From the NCBI GenBank assembly GCA_022829145.1, contig CM040746.1:20743332-20807331 (forward strand): a stretch of DNA of 64,000 nt, in the 5' to 3' direction. A program made the translations under genes and the position numbers. Source of the DNA: Albula goreensis. Taxonomy: Eukaryota > Chordata > Actinopteri > Albuliformes > Albulidae. Under the pieces are notes generated by a model, which was given only the letters and a program-made list of their open reading frames with translations, was not told the origin of the DNA and did not search any database. Numbering within the stretch: the first letter of the stretch is position 1; each line of letters opens with the position of its first letter. Below are positions 1 through 13,511 of this stretch, one piece after another.

Positions 1-1549
1 TCCTGTAGCATAGTACAATTGCCCAGACTCTAGTCAAACCTGCCGGTGGACTTCTACTGTTAAACTGCCAATGCTAAGATGAGTTACATATACTTAGATG
101 CTCCTTTGTTGCACTTGATTTTGCCAAAGCAGGGCAGTATTTGATTTTTACTTAGGCTGTGTCAAATACAATGCCCTACATTGTTTTGTGGAAGGTGCCA
201 CAAAACAGATTAAATCTGAAAGAGATTGTGTGTGTGTGTGTGTGTGTGTATACGTGCCAGTATTTGTGTGTAATTTAAGATATGTGAAACCAAACAATTC
301 AAAATAAGCATAGAAGGCTGTGATTATTGTGCCTTTGTGTTAAATATATCAACATGTGGTTAAAAATGTCAATAAATACTGAAGGTAATGAAAAACTACA
401 ACTTCCCTAAAATGGGACAAAGAAAACACAGAAAGCTTACACAAGATTCCATGCAGCGGGGATGCAGTCAGTGTACACCTGAGCAATGCTTTGCACACTG
501 TGATATACTGGACCCCAGGGCATATTTGTATCTACTGTTCAGATTTGGAATTTGGTGTTCAGCCAGCATGCCATTCTGCTTCCAACATATCGCCTCAGGT
601 TTTGGTTTAGTTTCAAGATGTAGGATGGAAATGCTCTAGGCTAATGATGATTCAATTATCCCAGAGATTGATCATAATATATACAATTTTGTTTGTTCCT
701 TCAATAGATTTTGTCTTGGATGCATTCCTGTAAGAGTGTTTTGTTCAGCCCTTTTCCCTGGTATCCCTAGCATTTGAGACAATTCATTGTGGATGTCACA
801 TGGCCATTAAAGTAAAACAGGAACAAGCTCCTGGCAGACATATTATGGGCAGTCGCATCTTGGCTGGAAAGCCTAATAGGGTGGGGCAGGCTATTCCATT
901 TGTCAGACAATTAGTATCATCCACCAACAGAGTGGTTAGTAGAATTTGACAAGTTGATAGATACTATTTTAGATCCTTTTTCTACATGATTTAATCTGTA
1001 AAAATATAAACAGTGTATCAATACTCCAAACATTACATTGGACTGGTAAAAGCATGTATGTTTTCCCAAGGGACTCTTACAAATCAATGAGAATGTAAAA
1101 AGAGGGTTCTATCTCATCCTCTTTTATGATATGTATCAAGTGTAATTGTTTAAAATAGTCTCACTATAACTGTTTATGGTACAATTACTTGAGTGCTCAT
1201 AAAACATAAAATACTGTGTTATTGATATGTGTACAACTGATGCACCGGATAAGTAAAGCTACAACACTGTTATTTCTAATGTAATAGTGTAGACATGCCC
1301 TGTCTTGATATTCTGAAGTCTACATTATATTTATTGAATAAATTATAAGTAATAGTGTGGACCTGAAGGTCAACTGGATATTAATGGACTGAATTAGTGT
1401 ATGAGTGATTATGCTTCCCTTTGTAGACACGCAATCTGATCTCACCAGTAGAAGTTGATTAGAAGATGAGTAGAGGTGTTTTTTTGATAATTTAAATGAA
1501 TTGTGGTTTTTATTTTTTAATTTCCCCCCTCTGTCCCCTTTCTCGGCAG
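1..1549 (+). other. Intron upstream of the first short exon
   Basis: AT-rich non-coding sequence with no supportable gene. Apart from a short TG run near the start I see only ordinary intron-like sequence until the C/T-rich stretch at about 1524-1549, which is the acceptor region of the exon at 1550. Assignment to an intron is inferred from that acceptor. The upstream exon is outside the window and should end one base into a codon. Confidence 0.5.
227..249. repeat. (TG)n microsatellite
   Basis: Eleven uninterrupted TG units, ending in a TATACGTG transition. Simple repeat, probably length-polymorphic. Confidence 0.95.
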
Positions 1550-1570
1550 GAGAGGAGCACGCAGCGGAAG
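1550..1570 (+). CDS. 21-bp cassette microexon (candidate)
   Basis: A 21-base segment sits between a long C/T tract ending CGGCAG and a near-consensus donor, GGAAG|GTAAGAAC. It is open in all three frames. In the phase shared with the two later short exons (two leading bases, one trailing G) it reads E-E-H-A-A-E with a split glycine codon at the 3' junction if spliced to 38397. It contains three CpGs in a CpG-poor surrounding. The length is a multiple of three, so skipping keeps the frame. The gene is not recognised; the peptide is acidic and would suit a flexible linker. The main doubt is that a short segment with good splice signals can arise by chance. Phase agreement with exons 37 kb away raises confidence. 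Confidence 0.5.
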
Positions 1571-2594
1571 GTAAGAACATTGTTTGTTTCCTACATCACA
1601 TGATGGCTTCATCTTTGTCGGGAGATGGTGGCAGATGATGATGTCATCTGCTGTGCTTACCTGTACTTTCCCTTTATTTGGGAGGGGCATTGTCAGCTTG
1701 GACTGCGGTTTTGGTGACACTACATTCTGATAGGCTTTGCATTAACCAAAATTAACATCAAAAAGAAAAAAGCCTTCCCTTCACAAAGAAATTTATTAGG
1801 ATCTTACTTGATATTACCCAGTGAAAGCCTGGATTTTTCCAAAGTTTTCCAACCTTTATACTTATTTGTCAGTTGCCAAATTCCTCAACAAAGCAGTAAG
1901 GTGGGAGGGGATGAACCCAGATCACTGGGAAAGAGGGAAACATATGAAGGTCAGATGAGTCAAGACCCAATGCGACTGTGATGCACATGTGACAGGGAAA
2001 GTTAACTGTGTTGGTGGCTCTGAAGTGATCTCATGGTTTTTGGTGGTCACATTGAGCAATGTGGCTAAATATGATGGACTGGAACTCTGTAGCAGCACTC
2101 TGTAGGAATGTCAGATCTTGACTGTTGGCAAACACCATATCCTCCAGCAGCTTTGCAGCTCCAGGAGGTTTCATTTTGATACTGAAAAGAAACAAAACCA
2201 GCTAATTCTATGTTGGCACTAAATAGCAGCATATGACTAGCACAGGGTTGAAAATTTACTGTCACAAACTGCATCTGAAAAAAAGATTAGAAAGTTGACT
2301 GGAATGCCTTGTTTTCATATCAAGTGACAGCAGGGAAATTATGCAGAAAAGCTGCAAGTATCATGTGCAGTGTTGTTACTGTGCTGTTGTGATTTGGGAG
2401 GGTACCCAACCGAATTTGAAGCATGGAGTGAAATGTCACCAGACCTGAGTGTGTCACCAGACCAAGAGCCTGATTATGCATCCTGATCTGTTTGGTGCTG
2501 CTGCCTGAGGGGTCAGCCCCTTCCCTAAGCCCAGAGATCAGTGTCTCCATTGCACTACTCCACTCCAACTGTACCCACTCTGCAAGGAGCAATC

Positions 2595-2820
2595 AGCATG
2601 CTCACACACCAACACACATGCTCACACACACTCACCCTCAAACACATACACACACACTCACACACATTGACACACACACACACTCATACACAAACCCATA
2701 AACACATACACACACATCAGCACATACACACACAAAAACACATACACATACACACATGTGTACACACACATACACGTACATGCATACACACACACAAATA
2801 CACACACACACACACACAAA
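2595..2820. repeat. CA-rich low-complexity block
   Basis: About 225 bases of imperfect CA repeats with interruptions such as CACTCA, CATACA and CACATGTGTACA. It produces spurious His/Thr-rich frames on the plus strand and Cys/Val-rich frames on the minus strand, none of which should be called genes. Confidence 0.9.
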
Positions 2821-2999
2821 CTGAAGTTCCACAACATAGAAGTCTGATAACCATGAATTTACCTTCAAATAATGTCATTTGTAATTTTATTTTGGAGAAA
2901 ATCCTTTGAGTCTAAATGTGGACTTGCAGTGCTTGCTAATAATTGGAAAAAAGTCTGCATCTGCTTGGCATCAGTAATGTTTAGGAAGCTGTGCTGTAA

Positions 3000-3400
3000 T
3001 CTCAAGTGTTATTGTTTTAATTAAGCTATGGAACAGATTTGCTTGGGCTGGGTTTTAGGACAGGGACAATCACGGTAGATATTTAATGCTTTAATAGCTG
3101 AACTCAGGAGCGCTCACCTCCAGCCCTGGCAAGCCACAGCTTGCAGTGTGTCTTCGGTCCTGTCCTATTTTTAAACTTGCTGTGACCACACTGGTCTAAT
3201 TAGTCACAACGACCGTGCGTTCAGAGGTTCTGGGAGATTGATGATACAGAGAGACCTTGAACAGCTGGGGGACAGTGACTGTCCTGGCACGGATTTTGCA
3301 ACCTCTGGAGGAAAATGTGCCAAAAATTAATTATCTCTTAGAGACAGTGGCCTGCTTTATGGGAAACCCACCACATTGCCCTTATCAGTGTTAAAATGTA
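3000..3400. promoter_or_regulatory. Candidate conserved non-coding block
   Basis: High-complexity sequence with balanced composition, richer in GC than its flanks and free of simple repeats. It includes homeodomain-type AATTA cores (GTTTTAATTAAGC near 3014, GTCTAATTAGTC near 3194, AAATTAATTATC near 3325) and no extended open frame. Intronic enhancers of vertebrate developmental and neural genes often look like this. The regulatory call is inference only, and ordinary unique intron sequence is the alternative. Confidence 0.2.
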
Positions 3401-5624
3401 CAACGGAACACTTTCCCTGGGTAGCTCTTCAAGCATGGATATACATAGGTAATATACATTATATTCTAATCAATACAAAATCAGAATGACACCAGGATAT
3501 TTTACTATTATTAGCTTCTTGGTCACATAAGAGTAAATGCCATTTCTTTTTCCATGACATACCCCAAGTTTTATTTTATTGGAGAGAAGTCATTTGCACT
3601 AGACTTTGCAGTATCTGATCACTCCGATCAAAGCTAATGATCTTTACTTTCTGGAACATCCTGGCTCAAAGCTGATCTGTGGTCTGGGAAATGAAGGCTT
3701 TTATCGCAGAATGGGGGTGATGCTCTGGATAGATATGGGATTATAGATTGAGTGCTGCTGTAGTTATTGGAGATTACTCTGGATGATTCAAACCAGATTA
3801 TGGATTTTGATTTTAATGTAAGACGAATGTGCCAAAATGTTTTTTTTCTTATGTATTCCAGTACAAGGAAATATTATGTGAATATTATAAAATATAATCA
3901 GAATAATAAAACAATGCTGGGGAATTGACCTACTTCAGAATAAATTTTTGTTGCCTTGGTTGAGCTCAAAATCCTGTTACACAAAAGATTTGGATTCATA
4001 TTACCCATAGTAGGAAAAAACATAATGGTATATTCAATCTAATAACATTAAGCCATTGGTCAAGATTAATGGACAGATAGCTTGATGAAATGTATATTTT
4101 TCATAGGTTGTGTTCACTGCAGTACCATGGAAGCTAAAAAAAGGAGTGGAAAAAAACTTTTTTAAATTTATTTAGGGAGTTACATGTAGGGTGCAATCTT
4201 TTGGGTCTCATCATTTTCACTTTTCAAATGAATATTGATTTTAGTGTTGCTGGCCTCTGTATTGTTGTTAAATCCAAAACAATAAAGACGTATCCTGTCA
4301 CTAACTATCACCTCAGTAAAGATGATTACTATGATTTAAATTCCTATTATTCTGACGTAAAAGCAGAAACTGGTGCTGCTTGAGGTCATCTCACTTTGTT
4401 TCATTTAGTTTTGAGAATCATGCCTTTCTCTGAACTTTTACAACTCCTGCCTTGGTCTCATAATTACATAATTACAAGGTCATTTTTATTTGTGTTCTTT
4501 TTTATTCTTTGTGTTAAACCTGGCAGATGATTTTCTGTTCTGGTCTTTCTGCAGCCCTTGACTGAAGTAGTCAGTCCTCTGTACAATAATTATTTCATCC
4601 TATAATCTGTGCAGTAATTTTATATATTTATAAATGTAACTTTTTTCATTCATTTATTTTTCTCAATTTTGAGTAGTCAGACCCATTTTATTACCACAGC
4701 TAAGTAAAGGAGTCATGCCCCAGTATGACTTTCCTCCCAAACACATACAGTCAGCTGTCCATGGCCTCTGCTCTGTGACCCAGCAGCTGAACCGCACAGT
4801 TCCTGCAGAGGGCTGAGTATCAGGCACAGGGACTTCTGGCTGCAGTCTGCACTGGTATGGCCAGGATTCAGTCTGAACTGCAGGATGCATCACTAAGAGT
4901 ACTACAAATAATTGTTTCAGTTGGAGCTAGAGCACAACGTTGAATGGTGAAAATGAATTTGAAGTGAAAGTGAACAGTGCATGCAGTGGTTTCCTGTGTT
5001 AATGGGGTTTGGAGACCATGGTTTCCATTGGAAAAGCAAATTTAAACCACAGGGTTAATACTTAAGATTATTGGATTATTGAGTGGGAGCTGAGGAAAAA
5101 TTTGACTTCTTTTATTCATGAAGAAATAAAAGGCAAGATGTTATTTCAGTGCCAATTCAGATTAGATCAGATCATGTATAATCAGAGCAAAACATGAAGA
5201 ACAGCTAAAATAAATCCCTAAATGCCTTATTCTTTCTTTCTTACAAAAGTTGTTCTCATACGAAAAAGGAAATATTTGCTCTTCTTTTTTAGAGTTTTAG
5301 TGTGATCTCCAGATGTCCTCCCAAGTGTATTTGAAAGACTGTGCTGTACCGTATGTGCTTTGACGCTTTGAGGTGAGAACGGAAGCTTCTTCCTGCGATG
5401 CAGAGCTTGCGGGGCAAGTCAAGTTTATACCGGTCTTTGAAATTGTTATGTTCTCCAGTTAATTCATGTGTAGTCAAAAATATAACCTGAAAATCTCACA
5501 ACCCTATTTAACCTATCACTCTTTCTCCATCTCTGCCTTCTGCCATCTGCTGTTTTTCTGATCCTTTTCTTCTCCTGCCTCTCTGATTTTCTCTGCATTT
5601 TTGTGCTTCTTTTTTCTTTATAAC
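3401..5624. other. Unannotated intron sequence
   Basis: AT-rich unique sequence. Short open frames here (for example 4201-4383 plus and 4663-4893 minus) lack splice context, protein-like composition or recognisable motifs. I see no repeat family with clear ends. Confidence 0.5.
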
Positions 5625-5655
5625 CCTCTCTCTCTCTCTCTCTTTCTCTCTCTCT
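5625..5655. repeat. (CT)n microsatellite
   Basis: A CT repeat with one TTT interruption, inside a broader pyrimidine-rich stretch starting near 5520. It generates a spurious Arg/Glu-repeat frame on the minus strand. Confidence 0.9.
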
Positions 5656-6200
5656 GTATGTCTGATAAACCCCAGGTCTCCTGTTAAGAGGCTTACAGCA
5701 GATAGACACTATCTATAGGGGAAGCAGAATTGCTCTTTTATTGCACTGAAGCAGACAGTCTTGCTGGGAGAGATGGTGAAAACATGGATGAATACTGGGA
5801 CCCCAATGATAATTGAACATTGAACATTTTTTTAATTTTATTAGCCCATCTCCTCACTAAAACTGCTAAAACTAAAACTTTTTATCTCTCACTGTGTCAC
5901 TGACCCCAAGTCTCAATCTTTCTGCTGATTTGTGCTACAGTGTATATGTGCTCACCTGATTTGCCTGTTCTCTCCCTGTTCTCTCCATTCATTTTCATTT
6001 TTTTTCCAATTAAAATTTTGTTGCTCATTTTTTGTCTCTCTGTCTGACTCAAAGCCCAGTTGATTGACACATTGTACGTTACTCCAAAAAAACATTTTCA
6101 TTAAGTAACTAATCACATTTTGTCTATTGTCTGATTTGTTTTTCTCCTCTTATCTATGAAATAGCAATAATGAAATAATGATAGCAATAACTGAAATGGT

Positions 6201-6225
6201 TTCCCCTCTCCCCCTTCCCCTTCCC
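6201..6225. repeat. Polypyrimidine tract (C/T)
   Basis: Almost pure C/T tract with several C runs, four bases upstream of the alternating TG/CG tract. Homopurine-homopyrimidine tracts can form triplex (H-DNA) structures; whether this one does is not shown by sequence. Confidence 0.7.
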
Positions 6226-6229
6226 ATGA

Positions 6230-6281
6230 GTGTGTGTGTGTGTGTGCGCGCGCGCGCGTGCGTGCGTGCGTGTACGTGCAC
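6230..6281. repeat. Alternating TG/CG tract, Z-DNA-prone
   Basis: Fifty-two bases of unbroken purine-pyrimidine alternation: a TG run, a (CG)n core near 6246-6258, then CGTG units and TACGTGCAC. Alternating CG and TG are the sequences that most readily adopt left-handed Z-DNA under negative supercoiling. The CG core is notable because the surrounding intron is CpG-poor. Confidence 0.85.
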
Positions 6282-7757
6282 TACAGTGTTTGGGTATCTG
6301 CCCCCACAATTACCCCTGCTGTTTTGAGGAACACAGACTCTAACACCCATACCCTCACAAACACAAATGTGCACAGCAAACACATTGCAGTTTTCGCAGC
6401 ACCAGTCCTGCCATTACACAGCCTGAGCTTAGTTTTAACTTGCATAATTTGCCAATACTTAAAAGCAATGCATACACTTGGCTAATACCATCTGTGTGTA
6501 AAGTTATCCGTGCCAACTTCTCCTTTCATCCACTGAGCTAATTTGCTGCCATTTTGGAGAATGTAACTTAATGTATTCTGTTTACAAGGTGAAAACATTA
6601 GCCTTACCACCCCTTATGTACCAACTGCTCCACAGTTATTGAAAACCCCTTCAAAGGCACAACCAATCAAGTGATTAAGTAGCAAATGAAGTAATCAAAG
6701 CCTTGATTAGATTGGAGTCTTTAAGTCCACAGAACTTCCGTGAGCGGAAACTCCTGCTGTGTTCTGGGCTTTATAATGTGCTTTATCTGAACTTATGCTG
6801 CAAAGTGTTTGTGAGGTGTAGAGGTTACAACATTTTTTCTATCTCTTTGAAGGTTACCAGTCAATATTGTGACCCCTACAGATCGAAAATAAACATAGCA
6901 AACATTATTCTTCTGATGTAATATTTCTCAGAAAACATTTCTCTCTGTGGAAGCATTTTTATTACATGAGCCCTGATGTTCTCAAATTAACTGGATATTA
7001 AACAACATTTTTTTTTTTTTTTTATAAATGGAAAAGCCATAGGGGAAGCCTCATGTTCCACTAAGGCAATGAGAACTGACAATAACAAGGTTTTCATAGG
7101 TTCACTTTAAATTGTTCTAACATTCTCTGAGCTCCAAAAATCAGAAGTTAATATCTGATAAAGATCACCATTGTAGCTAGCATCCAGGGACAGCCAAACA
7201 AAATTTTCATTTATCCTATCACTAATTGTCAGATTCCCAATAAGATGTACCTATAATAAAAGACATTACCCTCCTAACGTAAATCCTGGAATTTTAGAGA
7301 AAGCCCAACATGGAGGATGACGGTGACACTTGTCGTCGCTAAGCCTGAAATCTTACACAGAAATCATATACAATAGAAAAAGGGTTATTTCATTGCCCAC
7401 TGGTATGATAACTGTCAACACCCCCTGTATCCATTTAAGCTTTCCAGGCACCACCTCTGCTGGTTTTAATACACAGAATACTGGTAGTAAGACCATTAGA
7501 GTACAACTCTGCTTTATGTAAATCCATTCCAATCCAAATACTCAGTCCAATTTTAATTCAAGTCAAATAAAAAAGGCTCATTAAAATGGTACCGGAAGGG
7601 CTAAGAACACCAAAGGTAGACAGGTAGACAGCAACACATATAAATGTCCAAATTCAGCAAAGTGAACTGATACCTGTCATAATGGGCCCATGTATAATTA
7701 CATTCTACAAACAAGAAAAGTATAATTTAACACACACTCACATGCACATGTGCACAT

Positions 7758-7758
<1 letters not shown>
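6282..7758. other. Unannotated intron sequence
   Basis: AT-rich unique sequence with a T homopolymer of about 16 bases at 7008-7023. No gene or repeat family with definable ends is visible. Confidence 0.5.

Positions 7759-7838
<80 letters not shown>
7759..7838. repeat. Perfect (CA)40 microsatellite
   Basis: Forty uninterrupted CA units, preceded by CATGCACATGTGCACATG and followed by TACACGG. The length and purity suggest high mutability and usefulness as a polymorphic marker. Confidence 0.97.
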
Positions 7839-7844
<6 letters not shown>

Positions 7845-9429
7845 GATATTACACTTGTTTTTATGATCAAGCCTCTTGGTCCATCATCATACGACTGGAT
7901 TAGTGGTTTCCATGAAATGGCTTGAGTGTAGTAAATGGGCTGTTAAAATGAGTATTAATAGGCTATGACTGAGGCAAGTGAATAACAGTGGCTATGGGAA
8001 TAGAACTGTTCCATGTAACCTTTTCCTTTTCATAATTGAGAGTGAAGTAGCGCATGAATGGATCTGTGTTTTGTGCAGGCCTTCCTAAATGAAATTGACC
8101 AGATATTTTTAGGTTATGAAAAACTTCAATATGTGATGCACTTGAATTACATGCAATTAGTGAGCACTAGCACTATTTAAAAAGTATGCAGTGCATCCCG
8201 AGGCTGATTTGATTTCAACCGAAGGTTTTATTTCAGTGTTCTGGTGAGGTAACTTTTGGCCATGATCTGTAAGGTGGCCGCTGAAAGACTACATTCCCCA
8301 CTGGTGCTTAACACCCCAGTCTGCATGTGAATATTTTTCACCACATCTTTTACCACTATTTAATTATTGTATTGACAGCTACTGCTGCTGTACTAGTGTG
8401 AGTACCAAGGTTGTAATGACTATAATCAGTTGAACTGGGCTGTACTCATGAAAGTTTCTATTTATCTTGAATGGTGTGCAGTGAAGTATAAGGCTATGCT
8501 GCAGATCCTAACAAACTTGATATGCAGAAACAAGAATATGAAGCTGTCTAGTGCTGAATTTTGAAAGTGAATGTTGTGTCGAGTGTTATATGTGTTCTTG
8601 TGTGGAATATCTTTGTTTTCAGTCCCTCTGTCACTTGAAAACAATATTTTTTTTTTATTTCTGAGGAGAGCAATACCTTATGGCTGTTTTATATTCAGGT
8701 GGAAGAGGTCTCTCTGATAGGCTTGGCCTGAAATGGATGTCATACTGCTGGACTGTGATCAAGCTTTGGCTCCACAGCAGGATGTAATTAGACTAATGAC
8801 CACAGAAGACCATAGAGTTATTCTCTTGTAGAACACCACTTTTCTTGACTTGGCAGAAAAATAGTTAGTCCTGAGTGCAGGCTGGGTTCCATAGCCGAAC
8901 GAATACAAGTAAAGCATTACTGAGGCTATATCATTAGTCATGAATGAAAGGGAGTCCACAGGGATAGGACACCACTGTCTTTGCCCTGGAAATCCCCATT
9001 GATTTATATATAAAGCTGCCAATACAGTGAGTGAAATAATTATCTGGTGTTTTTATTATTATTATTATTATTGTTATTAGTCTTCATTCATAGCATTTAT
9101 TAGACTTTACTGTTATGGCATTCCTTTTTTCTCCTTTTTGACATTTCTGTCTGTTTAACCAGCTTTCATTTTACTTTCAAAGTGAAATCCCAGAGCACAG
9201 TTCTATTGTAATTCAATTACAAATTCCAAGTTAACTCTTGTTTGCTAAATCTCTGAACCATGATGTTTCCTTCTCCCCTGGCTGTCATGAGGGTTTGAGT
9301 AAGACAGCTTTGTCCAATTACACTGTGCTTCTGCCAGCACCACTTTTTGATGATGCGCAGCAGGAAAAGGAAGAACAAAAAAGATATAAATTTACTCACA
9401 ATCTTTTACAATACAAGCGTATGTATAAA
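7839..9429. other. Unannotated intron sequence with a short ATT repeat
   Basis: Unique AT-rich sequence. It holds an (ATT)n run at about 9053-9072 and a T run at about 8647-8657. The open frames at 8759-9022 and 9238-9450 show no motif, splice pattern or family resemblance. Confidence 0.5.
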
Positions 9430-9700
9430 AGAAGGCCTGCAGAAGCCTGATTAAGCTGTCAGGTGTCCACTGGGTCTGCTGAGACAGGGTGATCAATGTC
9501 GGCCAGCCTGTAGATAATGAACTCATTAGGTTTTCCCAAATGGGGTCTAATTGTACAAGTGTCATGCCCAGCCTTTGGGGCAGAGAGGATCTTGGGAATT
9601 GGGCATCTTGGGCTGATACACAGCTCAGTAACTTTATCAGGGCACTCTCCCAATCAAGCTCAAAGGCTTAGTAAAAGGTGTTGCATCAAAGAAAAAAAAA
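9430..9700. promoter_or_regulatory. Candidate conserved non-coding block
   Basis: A high-complexity, moderately GC-rich block with overlapping open frames of 60-67 codons on both strands. Overlapping openness on both strands suggests unusual composition rather than a protein. It contains GATAATGAACTCATTAGG near 9513, an ATTAG homeodomain-type core. A regulatory role is speculative. Confidence 0.2.
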
Positions 9701-12700
9701 ACACTAAAATTGCATTGTAGTCAGATTTATGTCTGTGGCTAACCAAGCCTGGTCCTCTGTTTGGTGTGTTCCACTGGATATGGTGCTAGTCTTTTCCTCT
9801 CATCCAGTCTTGGCTTGAACCTGGTCCAAATAGCACTGCTGCTTGTACATCCAAAGCTCAGAGTTATGGCAAATTCACAAGGTGGAAAAGGCAGAGAGTA
9901 TTTGTAGCACCATGTTTACTGTTGTACAGTAATTCATATGGAAAAAGGGTCTTTGAAATGGGTTGGCAGTTGGTTGTTTAGAAATAAGAGTTGTTCTCTG
10001 CTACGAAGCAGATTCGTGCCATCTCAATGCTACCAGGCTAACATGTGGCTAATGTGGTTATGGCTGTATTCCGAGTAGGACTGCAGTTTCTTCACAGCAA
10101 AACCTAGAATTTAAAAGGCCAGATATAGCCATAAGACTCAAGTGCTCCACTGATGACAGCAGGTAACATATGGAGAAAGGTCATAAGGAGGAATGATGTA
10201 CATGTTAATCTTCACGATATTGTGCGTGCAAATCTGCAACCTCTTTCATCTGCAGGGTTTAATGAGTCGAGATTTGTGTATTTTGCCACTGTTACATGAT
10301 GTACAGAAAAGCTCATGCTACTGTTGTGTGATTTTGGTCTTAATTACTGTTGATTGTTGAAGAACATGCTCTAATAAACTTGCTCTGTTCATTGACGTTC
10401 TGCTGCTCCCTTAGATCAAAGTAATATCAAATTGAAGAGTGGCTGCTGAAAAATGGTGCTGAAAAGTGAGCAGTCCTTTTCCTGCAGTGCTCATTCAGTG
10501 TGCACTGGCCCAGCACAATGCTGCATTCTGTACACTGTGAGAGGTGGTGTGACCTTTCGGCCAAATGTTAGGCCAAATGAGTTGTCGGATCCTTGCAAAC
10601 GTGCATCTCCTGCTAACACTGCTCTAGCTAGTGTTCCTAGTGACGGGGACCTGACAGCTGACCTTTTCCTTCACAAAGCTGATCTCTGTATTACTTCCAT
10701 GTCGTGATCTTGGGCTGTAGTTCTTTGTGGAATGTGGATTTGACCCTGGACCTTTTTCCCACTGAGACTACTATTTTAGCTCTTATTTCTCACTGGCATA
10801 AATAAAAGCAGAGACACAGGCGCCTTGGTCAGAATGCAAGGCTTTCGGTGAGTGATTAATGTGCTTCTTGACCATCCAGAAGGAGCTTATCTTGGTCATG
10901 GCTATGGCAAAGCTGGCTTCCTTCCATAAATACAAAATGCAGTCTATAACACTGGTTGTTCCTCTATCCCAAATTTGTTGTTTTCTCTATCCCAAATTTG
11001 TCTGCTGGAGTAATGAGCTAGAAAATAAAGCAAGCCATAAAAAGTGTGAATCTTTTTTACAAAATGCTTATGATTTTAATTGTTTGCTATGAATTTTATT
11101 AAATCTATACATCTTAATGTAGGACTGTATGGGGAATTTATTTATATAATCAATATTTTAGCTTCTATGGATACATAAGGCCCTTTTTGGGCACCCTTAC
11201 CTTCACTTTCTATGGAAAGCCGACTCATAGAATATATTTAGATGTAGCAGTTCTATATCTCCTGGCTAAAACATGAGGCACACAGCAGTGCCCCACCCCC
11301 TCCTAAAGTTAATTATTTTTGCATAGTGAGCGTGTTTTAATAAGCTAAAATATCATATAAGCAGTTCCATTTTTAATGTGCTGTAAATAGTTTGTTCAAC
11401 AATGCTGTCCCCAAACTGTATGAATATTCAATACAAAAAGCAATTGCTTTTGGAATAAATATCACTGCACCCCCTGAATGAACATTAGCTATTTCTACAT
11501 ATTAATGGAATGCTTCATTTTAGTGCAGGCTTTTCCCAGTTTCTCATTTTAAGTGCTTTGATCTTACACTTCAGGCAATCTAAAATGCAGCTGAACAGAC
11601 AAAGAGTACAGGGCACATCAACCGAAAAAGTTTTGTCGTGAAAACACTAGGCATCTTTGCAGTAATACTGGATTTAGTTTCTAATATGTTTTTACACCCT
11701 CGGACTTTATTCAGAAGCACATTGCTTTTCTGTATCCCACATGCCCACCTTCACAGACAGACAAACAGATACATACACACAAAATGCACACACGGGCACA
11801 CACACACACACACACACACACACTTTGTTTTATGAAACATAACATACCTTATAAAATATTACAAATGTGTGCAAATCATTTTAGAATGCAAATTAGCTTG
11901 AGATAGTTAACAGACATATTCTGCATTGTGACTGGTGAAAGAAAGACTGCCATTTTGAATTAGTGCCCTATAAATGATGCAGACCTCAGGAACTTCTTCG
12001 TTGAACTATCCAATCATTATTCATTTAACCTTTGTTTGACCCAGCTTCCTTTTGAAGTGGAAGATCAAGTGTGGTTCAGAGTTCATGTACTTTTTCATTT
12101 TTTTCTCACATCAGGTACTGGAGCAGAAAATTATCTGCAGAATTCATGTTAAATATAGACCCATTCTTAGAACCAGAGCACAGGATCAAAAGCAAGACAA
12201 TGTAACTATATCATGCTAGTCATGTTCAAGTGAATGACTTAAAAATGTGTTTAAATTTCACACATATTGAATTTCAATTGTGCAGACAACTGCATTGTAA
12301 TGGATGTGGCTATGACATCAATAGGACAGGCAAGATGCAGATCAGAAATGTGGTTCTCTGTTCACCCATTTGGGTAAATGGGAGGTGGTGATTAACTCAG
12401 GTTGCTGTGGATCTCATTATTCATAGTTATGAGTAATATATTTTCCATTCAAATATTACTGACTTTTACTGACTTAGTGACTGTCTGCAGTTAAGGTGAC
12501 CAGTTTTGTCTATATTTAATGAAATCTAATATAAAATATAATAATAGGTTCAATAAACCTTGTAAGTGCAATCTAATTGTGAATCGTGTAGTTTGATGTC
12601 TAACATATCAGTTCTCAAATTCTCACTTCCCTGATCTAGAGTTGCCTTTCAAATTCAGATGTAGTACATTTGGTCTGGATTGTCTGGATTGTGCTTTACT

Positions 12701-13511
12701 GCAATAGTAAATGACTGACTTAATTGAAGGATTACTTAATGTGTGGAAAGATTCAACACCCTACTCTCATGACTGATGCTCGTCAGAGGGCAAAGGGTGT
12801 GACGGTATAAAGTTGAATTTGCATTTCATAATTTAGATTTTTAAAATATTTCTATCTATTCATCTTCACCAACACACAGACCAAAAGTATTCCTTCATAT
12901 AATTGTGTATTTCAGTTCATGAGTGTTCACACGTTTGGTGCTTTGTTGAATGTTACAAACATTATACATTATCCTTTGAAGAGCCATTAGAATGTTCTAT
13001 GTCCAAAAACCTCTCTGGGATGTTTATTGACCTGTACTGGCAAAGTAAAAATTAACCTGAAGTTCCAACATGCATGTGAAAGGATTGAATAGTAAACAAC
13101 TGAACACAAAAATTAATGATTTGAATTGAAAATGTAATGATTTTTGGTACTCTGCTTTTGCATTGAATTGCTGCATGACACATGAATTGCATTGGATGGA
13201 ATATGAAAATGGCTGTTCAATCAATCAATACCTGTGAAAAAATGCAAATATGTCTCATCAGAACTGGATGTTTCTTTCTCAGACCTTAAAGTAAGTATTT
13301 TATTAGTTATGGCCTTGTGGTAATATTTACAGTATTGTTTCTTTTATAGAGCATTACTAGCCTTTATATGCACTTTTACTAGAGTGCAGTGCTCTTGAAT
13401 ATACCTTTCAGGATGTGATTACAGTAGTTATGTACCTGCCTCATGTTGTTGATGACAATACAATGACATGTGTGTTGGTAGTATATTAAACTTGTTGTTC
13501 AAAGATAAATG
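9701..13511. other. Unannotated intron sequence with minor repeats
   Basis: Mostly unique AT-rich sequence. It includes a direct repeat of CTCTATCCCAAATTTGT at 10962-10978 and 10985-11001 (period 23) and a CA repeat listed separately. The plus-strand frame at 10453-10707 (84 codons) has no recognisable domain. Confidence 0.5.
11797..11823. repeat. (CA)n microsatellite
   Basis: Thirteen CA units at the end of a degenerate CA-rich stretch that begins near 11758. Confidence 0.95.

Noticed and set aside
2541..2909. 122-codon His/Thr-rich frame
   Set aside because: Entirely produced by the CA-rich low-complexity block, with mirrored Cys/Val frames on the other strand.
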